Shown: positions 45,185-54,166 of the stretch, one piece after another | Numbering within the stretch: the first letter of the stretch is position 1 | How the letters are laid out: every line of letters starts with the position of its first letter | DNA from: RUG11237 sp050874665 | Lineage (GTDB): Bacteria > Bacillota > Clostridia > Lachnospirales > Lachnospiraceae | Reading direction: 5' to 3' | Length of the DNA stretch: 64,000 nucleotides | Assembly (NCBI GenBank): GCA_050874665.1 | Contig: JBNMLC010000004.1 | Location: forward strand, 99,188 to 163,187 | Made by a program: the position numbers and the translations under genes | The notes under the pieces: generated by a model | What the model was told of the DNA's origin: nothing | The model's database searches: none | What the model saw: only the letters and a program-made list of their open reading frames with translations

Positions 45185-45196
45185 AGTAAAAATATT

Positions 45197-45225
45197 AAAA
45201 ATGCACCAAATGCTGGTGCATTTTT
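45197..45225 (+). terminator. Terminator after the chemoreceptor gene
   Basis: A perfect 12-bp stem (AAAAATGCACCA, 45197-45208, with its complement 45214-45225) with a 5-base loop and a T-rich 3' arm. Confidence 0.88.
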
Positions 45226-45244
45226 AAGTGAAGGGATATGGAAT

Positions 45245-47677
45245 ATGAAAAGAGGAATATTACTTATGTGTATTGTCTTTGTGTTGACAATACTGAATGG
45301 ATGTGGAAAACAAGAAATAATAGAACCGGTAGAATGTACGGAGCTTACGTTACCGGATAATTATTGTCCAATGGCAATGGAAGAAATTGATGAGAAAAAT
45401 CAGATTTATGTATTAGGGTATAATGGTGATACATATGATTATTTTGTATTTGATAAAACAAAACAAGGTTATGATATGCCAAAAAAGTTAGAAATAGAAA
45501 ATGAAGACTTGATTTTGGGAAATCTTTCCGTGTCAGAAGAAGGAAAAAAAGCTTACTTTTGGGCGTGGAACTGGACTGCAAATGACGAACCGGAAATTAA
45601 TATATATCAGGGAAATTTAGCGGACTATAAATTAACAAATATAGAAGAAATTAAGGAACTGAATACAGGCTTGTATAATTTGTTAGGTGATGTGGACAGC
45701 GATGAAAATTTATATATTTTAAACCTTAATGAAGAAGAACAATTATATGATACTTATATTGCAAGCAAAGAAGGAGACACTTACAAGAAAAGGGATCTGG
45801 ATTTAGGTATTTCTGGAAAATACATAGCAAATGTGACATGTCTGGACCAAAACAAGATAATGGGTATTATAAGAGATGATAATGGAAATTTTGAAAGTAT
45901 ATTTTTATCAGAATTGAAAGATGGAAAAAGTAAGAAGTGTATAGAAGTAGAACTGCCGGAAAAATTACAGGGAAAAGAAATATATGATATTTACATTAAC
46001 AATAAAAGTGGAATCATTTATTTTGTTATCCAGAAATCAAAGGATAATTTTTTCGAAAATAAATTGTATAAAATGTCAGTGAAGCCTTTTTTAAAAGGTA
46101 CCGTAGAGGAAAAGTATCAAAAAGAAAGTTGCGATGAGTATGATACTGGTAATTTTAAAATGCAGCTTCGTAATAAAGGGGATATGTCAAAAAAGCAAGG
46201 AATATATTATGAAATTTTTGTACGTTCTTTTGCTGATTCCGATGGAGATGGAATTGGAGATTTTAATGGTATTACTGCAAAACTGGATTACTTAGAAGAA
46301 TTGGGAATAGAAGGAATCTGGTTAATGCCTGTAAATGCATCACCTTCTTATCATGGATATGATGTGACCGATTATAATAGTCTGAATGAAGATTATGGAA
46401 CAGAATCAGATTTTAAAAATTTAATTGAACAGGCTCATAAGCGAAATATAAAAGTAATTATGGATTTTGTTATGAATCATACCAGTTCAGAACATCCGTG
46501 GTTTCAAAGTGCAATTGCAGATGTAAATAGTCAGTATAGAAATTATTACCGGTGGGTAAATAAAAAAGATATCACTGATTATAGCCTTTCGGATGCATCT
46601 TCTTGGAATAGCCAGGTATGGCATAAAAGCGGAGATTATTATTATTACGGAATTTTTTCAGAAGATATGCCGGATTTGAATTACAATAATCAAATGGTTC
46701 GGGAAGAAATGAAAAATGCTGCAAAAAAATGGCTTACACTGGGAGTAGATGGATTTCGCTTGGATGCGGCCATGCACATTTATGGTAATTATGAATTTAA
46801 ACAACAGAAGAATCAGTTGCAGGCTAATTTACAGTGGTGGAATGAATTTGCCTTATTTTGCGAAAATATAAATCCAGAAGTTTACCTCGTAGGAGAGGCA
46901 TGGGAAGATGAAAAAGTATTAGCGGAATATGCACAGCCTTTTGATACAAAATTTAATTTCACTTTTGCTGAGGATATGATGAATGCAGTTATAAATGAAT
47001 CCACAGAAAAAACATTCACAGGAAAAGAACTGGCAAAGAGTCTGCAAGATATTTTGCAGCAGTATCAAGAGCAGGATAAAAAATATATTGATGGCATATT
47101 TGCAACAAACCATGACCAGAATCGTATTATGTCTCAGGTAAATAGTATAGAAAAAGCAAAATTAGTAGCAAGTATATATCTTACCTTGCCCGGCAATCCA
47201 TTTATTTACTATGGTGAAGAAATTGGAATGTACGGTGAAAAACCAGATGAAAAAATTAGAGAACCTTTTCAATGGAGTTCGAATGGAAGTGATATGGATA
47301 CCACCTGGGAAGAAGGTTCTTCTAATACAAAAACACGTTCTTTGCAAGAGTTGAAGGCAGACAGTACAAATAACATATATCATCATTACCAAAAACTAAT
47401 AGCCTTCCGAAAACAACACCAGGCATTGACAAATGGAGAATTTCAGCCAATGGAAACAGGGAAGGAAACGCTTTTGGCTTACAGCAGAAAAAACCAGGAA
47501 GAAGAACTGATTGTAATTCACAATCTTTCTAAGGAACAGGAAGAAATTCAAAATAAAATGTTAAAAGCAGGAATGATCCTTTATGATGACAGTTTAGAGG
47601 GAAACGAACAAAATAAATTAAAAGAGGATAAAGTTCTTTTAGCACCATATAGTACAATTGTTATAAAAAAGAAGTAA
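45245..47677 (+). CDS. Lipoprotein GH13 alpha-amylase-family glycosidase with N-terminal extension
   Basis: The 810-residue surface lipoprotein has a signal peptide ending ILNGC (Cys20). Residues 21 to about 310 form an extra domain of repeating beta-type stretches that I do not recognise with certainty; the pattern suggests a propeller-like fold. The catalytic GH13 barrel spans about 320-710: IFVRSFADSDGDGIGDFNGI, DFVMNHTSSEHPWF, nucleophile Asp507 in GFRLDAAMH, acid/base Glu551 in LVGEAWED and Asp624 in ATNHDQNR. A C-terminal beta-domain follows. It resembles alpha-glucosidase/neopullulanase-type members, so it probably trims alpha-glucans at the cell surface. No sugar transporter genes are adjacent. 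Confidence 0.88.
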   Translation: MKRGILLMCIVFVLTILNGCGKQEIIEPVECTELTLPDNYCPMAMEEIDEKNQIYVLGYNGDTYDYFVFDKTKQGYDMPKKLEIENEDLILGNLSVSEEGKKAYFWAWNWTANDEPEINIYQGNLADYKLTNIEEIKELNTGLYNLLGDVDSDENLYILNLNEEEQLYDTYIASKEGDTYKKRDLDLGISGKYIANVTCLDQNKIMGIIRDDNGNFESIFLSELKDGKSKKCIEVELPEKLQGKEIYDIYINNKSGIIYFVIQKSKDNFFENKLYKMSVKPFLKGTVEEKYQKESCDEYDTGNFKMQLRNKGDMSKKQGIYYEIFVRSFADSDGDGIGDFNGITAKLDYLEELGIEGIWLMPVNASPSYHGYDVTDYNSLNEDYGTESDFKNLIEQAHKRNIKVIMDFVMNHTSSEHPWFQSAIADVNSQYRNYYRWVNKKDITDYSLSDASSWNSQVWHKSGDYYYYGIFSEDMPDLNYNNQMVREEMKNAAKKWLTLGVDGFRLDAAMHIYGNYEFKQQKNQLQANLQWWNEFALFCENINPEVYLVGEAWEDEKVLAEYAQPFDTKFNFTFAEDMMNAVINESTEKTFTGKELAKSLQDILQQYQEQDKKYIDGIFATNHDQNRIMSQVNSIEKAKLVASIYLTLPGNPFIYYGEEIGMYGEKPDEKIREPFQWSSNGSDMDTTWEEGSSNTKTRSLQELKADSTNNIYHHYQKLIAFRKQHQALTNGEFQPMETGKETLLAYSRKNQEEELIVIHNLSKEQEEIQNKMLKAGMILYDDSLEGNEQNKLKEDKVLLAPYSTIVIKKK

Positions 47678-47844
47678 AGATGGAATATATGAAATTATAA
47701 ATGAACAAATTATTTCATATAAGTTGTATATATAAAATGTTTTGGAAAAATTACTGGAATCAATAGACATAATGCTCAATAATATTACGAAGTTTCATAA
47801 AGGCATTGTAGATAGCTTAAGGTTGGTTTAAATTGAAATTGTAT

Positions 47845-47879
47845 AAAGCTTGCAGAGAAATTATTGCTCTGCAAGCTTT
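47845..47879. terminator. Bidirectional terminator (amylase / dehydrogenase)
   Basis: A perfect 13-bp stem (AAAGCTTGCAGAG, 47845-47857, with its complement 47867-47879). It is placed 10 bases past the end of the leftward dehydrogenase gene and may also stop rightward transcripts. Confidence 0.88.
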
Positions 47880-47889
47880 TTGAAAATAA

Positions 47890-48879
47890 TTAGTCTTCAG
47901 TGACTTCATGAGTAACTTCACTGCCAAGTTCAAATGCTTTAACACTTTCAAAACATCCCTTTACCATATTGTTTACATCTTCTTCGGTATAAAAAGCAGT
48001 ATGTGGACTTAAAATTACGTTTGGAAATGAGCGGAGAATAGCCATATTGTGATGGTTCATGACATCTCCCATATGATTATAGTAATAAAGTCCATCTTCA
48101 TCTTCTAGTACATCTAAGCCGGCGGCACCAATTTTTCCACATTCTAAAGCTTGTATCAAAGCGTTGTCATCAATCAATTTTCCACGGGCAGTATTAATAA
48201 TAATAGCATTATCTTTCATTTTATAAAAGGCATTGTTATCTATAAGATGATAGTTTTCAGCAGTAGCATTGATGTGTAATGAAATAATATCTGATTTTTT
48301 TAAAAGTGTATCTAGATTTACATATTGTGCATATTGTGAGGCAATTGGGTTTGGATAATTGTCGTAGGCATAAATCTTACATTGAAAACCAGATAAATGT
48401 TGAATAACTGTTGTGCCAATTTTTCCGGTACCAATAATTCCTATAGTACAACTGCTGATGTCTCTGCCAAGCTTTCCTTTTAGGGAATAATCCTGTAGTT
48501 CTACACGTTTTAGGATATGTGCCATCTTTCGTAGGCACATCATCATCAACATAATTGAATAATTTGCAACTCCATCAGGCTCGTAGCTTACATTGGAAAC
48601 GCGAATACCACATTCCCTTGCTGCTTTCAAATCAACATGGTCATAACCAATGGAACGACAAGTAATATATTTAATACCTATCTCATGAAAGCGTTGAATA
48701 AGTTCAGCAGACATGTTACAGGGCGTCATGCTAATAGCATCATAACCCTGAGCAAGAATAGCATTATCCAAAGAAGGATATTCTTCTGTGTATGAAAAAT
48801 CAATACCCATCTCTTTTTCAAATTTCTTACAATATTTTAATTCATCATACTCCCGTAATGAGTACATAAATATTTTCAT
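47890..48879 (-). CDS. D-2-hydroxyacid dehydrogenase (D-lactate dehydrogenase / VanH-like)
   Basis: An NAD-dependent reductase of 2-oxoacids to D-2-hydroxyacids. Of 329 residues, the Rossmann motif is GIIGTGKIG (148-155 region), and the catalytic residues are in place: Arg232 (NTARGKLID), an acidic residue in LDVLEDEDG (about 259) and His293 (LSPHTAFYT). The N-terminal half resembles fermentative D-lactate dehydrogenases and VanH. The gene starts 22 bp after the methionine gamma-lyase-like gene and is co-transcribed with it. A likely role is reduction of the 2-oxoacid released by that enzyme (2-oxobutyrate or similar); plain D-lactate formation is the alternative. Confidence 0.88.
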   Translation of the reverse strand: MKIFMYSLREYDELKYCKKFEKEMGIDFSYTEEYPSLDNAILAQGYDAISMTPCNMSAELIQRFHEIGIKYITCRSIGYDHVDLKAARECGIRVSNVSYEPDGVANYSIMLMMMCLRKMAHILKRVELQDYSLKGKLGRDISSCTIGIIGTGKIGTTVIQHLSGFQCKIYAYDNYPNPIASQYAQYVNLDTLLKKSDIISLHINATAENYHLIDNNAFYKMKDNAIIINTARGKLIDDNALIQALECGKIGAAGLDVLEDEDGLYYYNHMGDVMNHHNMAILRSFPNVILSPHTAFYTEEDVNNMVKGCFESVKAFELGSEVTHEVTED

Positions 48880-48901
48880 AGTTACTCCAATCTGATTAGG
48901 C

Positions 48902-50098
48902 TTAAATAAGTGAAAGAGCCTGTTCTAAGTCTTCGATTAGGTCTTCTACATCTTCAATTCCAATAGATAATCGTACCTGTCCATCGTAAATTTCAGAAGC
49001 ATATCTTTCCTCTGGCGTCATATCAAAATGACTCATAGAAGGAGAATGCTGAATCAATGAATCTACATTTCCAAGGCTGGTTGCCAAAGAAAATACTTTC
49101 ATATTATTCATAACTGTACGGACGGCATCCATTCCACCTTTGATATCAACACTCATCATACCGCCGTAACCATTATGCATTTGTTTTTTTGCGATTTCAT
49201 GCGTAGGGTGGCTTTCTAGACCAGGATAATATACCCTGTCTACTTTTGGATGCTTTTCAAGATATTTTGCAATTTCCATAGCATTTGAACAGTGCTTTTC
49301 CATACGGACACCCAATGTTTTCATGCCCTGCATAAGCTGCCATGCTGCAAATGGATCAAGTACGGCACCAAAGCACTGCAAAAAAGGCATTCTGCATCGA
49401 TCAATTCGGGCTTTATCACCAGCTATAACACCGGCAGTAACAGTGCCGTGACCACATAAATATTTTGTGGCACTGTGTACAACTAAGTCGGCTCCTAGAT
49501 CAAGTGGATTTTGCAAATAAGGAGAAGCAAAGGTGCTGTCCACAATTAAGGTAATATATTTGTGAGAATGTACCATATCAGAAATCGCTTTGATATCACT
49601 AATTTTTAGTGTTGGATTAGCTGGGGTTTCCACATATACAAGGGTGGTATTTGGACGAATTGCTTTTTCAATTTCTTCTACATTAGTTGTATCAACTCTA
49701 GTATAACTAATACCAAAATTGCAAAGAATCTTTGCAAAAAGAGTGTAGCTACAACCATAAATGACATCTCCTAAAATAACATGATCTCCACTTTTTAACA
49801 CACTCATGACTGCGGTGCTAATAGCACCTAAGCCAGAAGCAAGAGCTAAAGCAGATTCTGCATGTTCCATATGTGCTATTTTCTTTTCCAGTTCATCAGC
49901 ATTAGGACTACCAAATCTGGTATATACAAATCCTTCATCTACATGTTGATTTAAATAAACAGCAGTATCAAAATCATCCAAAATGTATGTAGTTGTCTGA
50001 TAAATTGGGCTAATATGTGCACTTGCTTGTGGACTGTAAGAACCTGATAATTTTGCATGTACTTGCTCAGCATGTAATAGGTCTGTGTTAAATTTCAT
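48902..50098 (-). CDS. PLP-dependent methionine gamma-lyase-like enzyme
   Basis: This 398-residue enzyme belongs to the Cys/Met-metabolism PLP family. The PLP lysine is Lys212 in VVHSATKYLCGHGT. Cys116 in IYGCSYTL corresponds to the active-site Cys116 of Pseudomonas methionine gamma-lyase, which separates that group from cystathionine lyases. The tail has SLGNVDSLIQHPS-like SLATSLGNVDSLIQHSPSMS and VRLSIGIEDVEDLIEDL. The reaction would give 2-oxobutyrate, ammonia and methanethiol from methionine. The operon includes a 2-oxoacid reductase downstream. GGAGGAA lies before the ATG, and an unusual structured leader lies upstream. Activity on a related sulfur amino acid cannot be excluded. Confidence 0.85.
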   Translation of the reverse strand: MKFNTDLLHAEQVHAKLSGSYSPQASAHISPIYQTTTYILDDFDTAVYLNQHVDEGFVYTRFGSPNADELEKKIAHMEHAESALALASGLGAISTAVMSVLKSGDHVILGDVIYGCSYTLFAKILCNFGISYTRVDTTNVEEIEKAIRPNTTLVYVETPANPTLKISDIKAISDMVHSHKYITLIVDSTFASPYLQNPLDLGADLVVHSATKYLCGHGTVTAGVIAGDKARIDRCRMPFLQCFGAVLDPFAAWQLMQGMKTLGVRMEKHCSNAMEIAKYLEKHPKVDRVYYPGLESHPTHEIAKKQMHNGYGGMMSVDIKGGMDAVRTVMNNMKVFSLATSLGNVDSLIQHSPSMSHFDMTPEERYASEIYDGQVRLSIGIEDVEDLIEDLEQALSLI

Positions 50099-50125
50099 AA
50101 ATATTCCTCCTTCAAATAGATATAT

Positions 50126-50196
50126 AAAAAGGACACTAAGTGTTTATACTTAATGCCCCATTGCATTGACTGGTATATTACGTTCATGTCCTTTTT
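50126..50196 (-). promoter_or_regulatory. Structured leader / candidate attenuator before the lyase gene
   Basis: On the minus strand a 10-bp pair, AAAAAGGACA (50187-50196) with TGTCCTTTTT (50126-50135), encloses about 50 bases. Inside, a second hairpin TAAGT/ACTTA (50137-50141 and 50148-50152) stacks next to it, leaving an unpaired stretch of about 35 bases. The 3' arm ends in five Ts, 27 bases before the lyase start. It could be an attenuator or ligand-binding leader, or just the terminator of the upstream regulator gene. Confidence 0.45.
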
Positions 50197-50271
50197 ACAT
50201 TGTATGAAATTATCTTAGTATGTTAAGTTATATAATTCAATATACATAAGGAATATAATTTGAAGAAGAAA

Positions 50272-50290
50272 TTCATACATTGTGTATGAA
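50272..50290. promoter_or_regulatory. Perfect palindrome, candidate operator
   Basis: TTCATACA-TTG-TGTATGAA has 8-bp perfect arms and sits directly after the stop codon of the PucR-type gene, upstream of the lyase operon. A degenerate copy (TACATTGTATGAAA) lies at about 50197-50210. The size and symmetry suit a dimeric regulator such as the PucR-type protein, but it has too little T-run to be a terminator. Confidence 0.5.
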
Positions 50291-50291
50291 A

Positions 50292-51833
50292 CTATGGATG
50301 ATATGCAATTTTAATACAAAGCTCCAAAAGAAAAAAGTCTTCATGTTTATTTAAATCAACGTGGAGAAGTTCTTGAATTTTTTTTATCTGATAGATAAAA
50401 GTTTGTCTATGTACAAAAAGCAGACGAGCAGATTCACTAATATTTCCGCCAGTGCTTAAATAAGTATTAAGAGATTTTACCAAACTAATATTTTTTTTCT
50501 CTTCATATTCATAAAGAGGTGCTAAAATGGAAGTTGCAAATTCAATTGTTTTTTTGTCATTCAGACATTTTTCTAATAAGATATAACAACTGGCATCTTT
50601 CCTGGTATAACGGTGTTTTGTACTATTTTCGTGATAACAGATGTCTGCTAACATAGCAGCTTCCTGATACGACGAATAATAATTATAACTAGCCGATTCA
50701 AAGGAACTGATGCCCCAGTAATATTGAAGAGAAGAATTCAGAGGGGTTATTACCTTTTCTACTTGATCAAGAAAATCATATACATTTTTTAATGTTGTGT
50801 TTGGCAAATTTTCAAAATATAATAAAAGAATATCTTTCTGTAACGACCATAAAATTTGACGATTTGCTTTCTTTTTAAATTGCATTAAAAGCTGATAGAC
50901 AGAGTCAATGTGCTTTTCAAGCCATTTTGCAGCTTTTTGGGTGGATCTTACCTGATTTATATCTACAGAACAGATTCTTCCAACAATACAAATGTTATTT
51001 GTATCCATGCGAATACTGAAATTCCGTGCTTTTATATAAGTTCCATCTTCTAAAGAAGGTTCTTGATTGGCAAGTTTCCAAACAAATTCATCAATCATTT
51101 CTGATTTTGCAAAGCTTAAACTCTGCTCCCGGTCAAACCAAAAATTTAATGGAACAGAAATATATTGCTCATATGTATCAATATGAAATTCATCATCATC
51201 ATAATTTTCAATGACAAGGTAAGAGTAAGTCTGATGGGTAATTCCAATTTTTAAAATGTATCTACAAAGGTCATTATTGGAAGAAAAGTCATTTTCTTCA
51301 TAATAATTATCTGTAAGAAACACATTGCCGGCGTTTAATGTTTTTTGAATAAACTGAAGGGCATTTTTTAGCGAACGGTTAGAAAGATAAAGTTTTAAAA
51401 GCTGATTTTGTAAATTCTCCCAAAAGATTAATTCTTGTTGCGCATTAGAGGTCATTAAATGCACTTTTTCAATTACTTCTGCAAAACGATAATTCCATGG
51501 AATACGAATAATGGGAAATAGATTCTTGTTGCCAAAATCAATAATGGACTTCGGTATTTCGTAATCTGGTGATTCGGCAGCAATGACAAGTGCACAAGCA
51601 CCTTGATCATGAATTTCTTTAATAAATGTGTATAAAGTATCTTCATGTTCAATACATCCAATTGCAGTGGTCAAAACCAGTTCTTTCTTTCTTACAAAAT
51701 TTCCTACTGGTGGTTCAATGACAGAAATATACATAATATTAATTGCGGCAAGAATGTCGTTATCAATATTTGTTAACTGGTATTGGCCTTTAAAATCTTC
51801 TAATTCAAGATAATTCAATAGTGTACATTTCAT
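50292..51833 (-). CDS. PucR-family transcriptional regulator
   Basis: The 513-residue protein has the PucR arrangement: an N-terminal sensory domain like the purine-catabolism regulator (about 1-125, KKELVLTTAIG and DQGACALVIAAES), a middle region, and a C-terminal PucR-type helix-turn-helix (about 440-505) with LVKSLNTYLSTGGNISESAR and LFVHRQTFIYQIKKIQELL. Such proteins usually activate uptake and breakdown genes for nitrogen compounds in response to an intermediate. It lies between the leftward lyase-dehydrogenase pair and the rightward amidohydrolase-transporter operon, and so probably controls both. The effector is not known. Confidence 0.88.
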   Translation of the reverse strand: MKCTLLNYLELEDFKGQYQLTNIDNDILAAINIMYISVIEPPVGNFVRKKELVLTTAIGCIEHEDTLYTFIKEIHDQGACALVIAAESPDYEIPKSIIDFGNKNLFPIIRIPWNYRFAEVIEKVHLMTSNAQQELIFWENLQNQLLKLYLSNRSLKNALQFIQKTLNAGNVFLTDNYYEENDFSSNNDLCRYILKIGITHQTYSYLVIENYDDDEFHIDTYEQYISVPLNFWFDREQSLSFAKSEMIDEFVWKLANQEPSLEDGTYIKARNFSIRMDTNNICIVGRICSVDINQVRSTQKAAKWLEKHIDSVYQLLMQFKKKANRQILWSLQKDILLLYFENLPNTTLKNVYDFLDQVEKVITPLNSSLQYYWGISSFESASYNYYSSYQEAAMLADICYHENSTKHRYTRKDASCYILLEKCLNDKKTIEFATSILAPLYEYEEKKNISLVKSLNTYLSTGGNISESARLLFVHRQTFIYQIKKIQELLHVDLNKHEDFFLLELCIKIAYHP

Positions 51834-51973
51834 TTTTTCCGTCCTTTCATGTTTCGTTTAAAATGTAAAAATATATTGCAAAAATTATATACATATTGTC
51901 TATTGAAAAAGGAATGAAACTATTATAACATAAATCCATGTTAAGACAAGTACATACGGAAAATTATTTTTAG

Positions 51974-52019
51974 GGCAAAGAAGTCACTATATAAGTGGAT
52001 TCTTTGCCTTTTGGTTTTT
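51974..52019 (+). terminator. Terminator-like hairpin in the leader of the M20-transporter operon
   Basis: A 14-bp stem with one mismatch (GGCAAAGAA, 51974-51982, with TTCTTTGCC, 52000-52008, plus inner TCACT/AGTGG) is followed by TTTTGGTTTTT. It lies only 33 bases before the M20 start in the divergent gap, so it should interrupt transcripts of the operon unless overcome. AT-rich candidates for a promoter (TTGTCT, TATAAC) occur at 51896-51929 but their spacing is not ideal. Confidence 0.7.
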
Positions 52020-52052
52020 CAAAATCAGAACTAGAACGAAAGAGGTGTAAGA

Positions 52053-53228
52053 ATGAATATTATACAGTACTTTAACGAACATGAGCAAGAATTAATTAAA
52101 CTTCGCCGTATGTTTCACCAGATTCCGGAAACTGGATATGAGGAAGTAAAAACTTCAGCAAAAATTATTGAGTTTTTATCCAGATTAGGATTGGAAACTA
52201 AGGTTATTACAAAAACAGGTGTAGTTGCTACTATTAATGAAGAAAGTACAGGACCAATGATATTGATTCGTAGCGATATTGATGCACTAGATATTGTAGA
52301 AGAAACAGGGCTCTCTTATACTTCAACTCATAAAGGCAAAATGCATGCATGTGGGCATGATGGACATATGGCTTGTATGTTAATGGTTGCAAAATATCTT
52401 ACTGAACATAAAAATGAACTTGCAGGAAAAGTATTAATGGTATTTCAGCCAAATGAGGAGCGTGCAGGAGCTCTTAATATGATTAATGAGGGGCTTCTTA
52501 CTGATTATCCAGTTAAGGCATGCCTTGGAATGCATGTATGGCCGGAGCTTGCGACTGGAAAGTTCGGCATTTGTGAAGGTGCAGTAATGGCTGGTTGTAA
52601 TCATTTTCATATCCATATTCAAGGTGTGGGAGGGCATACAGGAAATCCTCACAAGGCTGTGGATCCAATTTTATGTGCAGCGGCAATAATACAGGGAGTG
52701 CAAGCCATACAAACAAGAGAAATTGATGCACAAAAACCAACTGTAATTGTCTTTGGTAAGATGGAGAGCGGTTCATTATCCAACATTATACCTGATTATG
52801 CAGAGTTATATGGAACAGTTCGTTATTTATACCATATGACAGAGGAAGAAAATGTTAAAGGAAGAATGGAACGGATTGTACAGGGAATTGCACAAGCTTA
52901 TAGGACAAAAGCGGAAGTGATTTGGGAGGAACACGATTTGTGCGTGTATAATGATGGAGATATGGTGCAAATTGCTAAAAATGCACTTTCAAAGTTGAAA
53001 GGGTCAGATGAAAGTGCAGTAATATCAAGATCTACGGCAAGTGAAGATTTTTCAGAGTTTTCCTCAAGAGTGCCTGGGATATTTATTCATCTTGGTGTGG
53101 GAAATCCACAAAAAAATACTTGTTATCCGTTGCATTCTCCACATTTTAATATAGATGAAGATGCATTGAAAGATGGCGCAGCTTTGATTGTTCAGACAGC
53201 ATTGGATTGGATGGAGTATAACCGTTAG
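52053..53228 (+). CDS. M20-family amidohydrolase (N-acyl-amino-acid hydrolase type)
   Basis: A 391-residue metal-dependent hydrolase of the M20/IAA-amidohydrolase group, which removes acyl groups from N-acylated amino acids. The metal-binding segment HACGHDGHMACML (about 98-110), the catalytic PNEERAGALNMINEG and GMHVWPELATGKFG are typical, as is GVGGHTGNPHKAVDPI in the lid domain, and a late His (HSPHFNIDEDAL). It is the first gene of an operon with a complete ABC transporter, suggesting that it acts on the imported compound. GAGGTG precedes the ATG. An N-acyl amino acid is a reasonable substrate class; the exact acyl and amino acid are unknown. Confidence 0.88.
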   Translation: MNIIQYFNEHEQELIKLRRMFHQIPETGYEEVKTSAKIIEFLSRLGLETKVITKTGVVATINEESTGPMILIRSDIDALDIVEETGLSYTSTHKGKMHACGHDGHMACMLMVAKYLTEHKNELAGKVLMVFQPNEERAGALNMINEGLLTDYPVKACLGMHVWPELATGKFGICEGAVMAGCNHFHIHIQGVGGHTGNPHKAVDPILCAAAIIQGVQAIQTREIDAQKPTVIVFGKMESGSLSNIIPDYAELYGTVRYLYHMTEEENVKGRMERIVQGIAQAYRTKAEVIWEEHDLCVYNDGDMVQIAKNALSKLKGSDESAVISRSTASEDFSEFSSRVPGIFIHLGVGNPQKNTCYPLHSPHFNIDEDALKDGAALIVQTALDWMEYNR

Positions 53229-53282
53229 CCAGTTAGAAAGTTACTTGAAAGTAAATATGGAATAGAGAAATGGAGGTAGCTT

Positions 53283-54155
53283 ATGTTATTACAACAGATT
53301 ATTAATGGATTGACAATTGGAGGTATCTATGCCTTGGTTGCATTAGGATATTCCATGGTTTATAGTATCCTACGCATTGTAAACTTTGCACATGGGGATA
53401 TTTTTATGATGGGAACATTTTTTGGACTGACATTGTGCCAGGTGTTGCATATGCCATTCTGGGTGTCAATTATTATTGCATCAGCATTAACTGCAGTTTT
53501 AGGCTTGACAGTGGAAAGATTTGCGTATCGGCCAATTCATTCGAAGGATGGTTTATCTGTTTTGATTAGTGCACTTGGTGTGTCTATTTTTTTACAGAAT
53601 CTTGCCAGGTTAATATGGGGAAGTGAAACGTTTCCATATGAAGGAAAAATAAAGGCAGTCTCATATAACATTGGTTCTGTTAGCATCAGCAATATTAATA
53701 TTATTATTTTAGTATTGGTAGTTGTTCTTTTAATTGCTTTGTATCTTGTAATTTATAAAACTAAAATTGGAGTAGCGATGAGAGCAAGTGCTTATGATAT
53801 GAAAACTGCAAGGCTAATGGGCATAAATACTAATAAAATTATTGTCTTTACTTTTGGTATCGGCTCAATTCTTGCAGCAGTAGCTGGTAATCTGGTAGGT
53901 GTTTATTATGATGCAGTATATGCAAGTATGGGATATTCTATGGGATTAAAGGCATTTGCATCAGCGATTTTGGGAGGTATAGGATCTATTCCGGGAGCCG
54001 TCGTAGGTGGAGTTTTAATTGGTGTAGTGGAATCTTTGGGAACGGCATATCTTTCGTCTGGTTATAGAGACGCATACGCATTTATTGTAATGATTCTTTT
54101 TCTGATTATTAGACCATCAGGTATTCTCGGAAAGAAAGAAAACGAAAAAGTGTAG
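53283..54155 (+). CDS. livH: Branched-chain-amino-acid-type ABC transporter permease (LivH family)
   Basis: The first of two membrane subunits of an importer of the HAAT family. The 290-residue protein has about eight hydrophobic helices, starting QIINGLTIGGIYALVALGYS, with the family signatures NFAHGDIFMMG and LKAFASAILGGIGSIPGAVV. AGGTAG lies before the ATG. It precedes livM by 11 bp. The family imports branched-chain amino acids but also urea, amides and other small compounds, so the ligand must come from context. Confidence 0.93.
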   Translation: MLLQQIINGLTIGGIYALVALGYSMVYSILRIVNFAHGDIFMMGTFFGLTLCQVLHMPFWVSIIIASALTAVLGLTVERFAYRPIHSKDGLSVLISALGVSIFLQNLARLIWGSETFPYEGKIKAVSYNIGSVSISNINIIILVLVVVLLIALYLVIYKTKIGVAMRASAYDMKTARLMGINTNKIIVFTFGIGSILAAVAGNLVGVYYDAVYASMGYSMGLKAFASAILGGIGSIPGAVVGGVLIGVVESLGTAYLSSGYRDAYAFIVMILFLIIRPSGILGKKENEKV

Positions 54156-54166
54156 GAGGTGATTAT

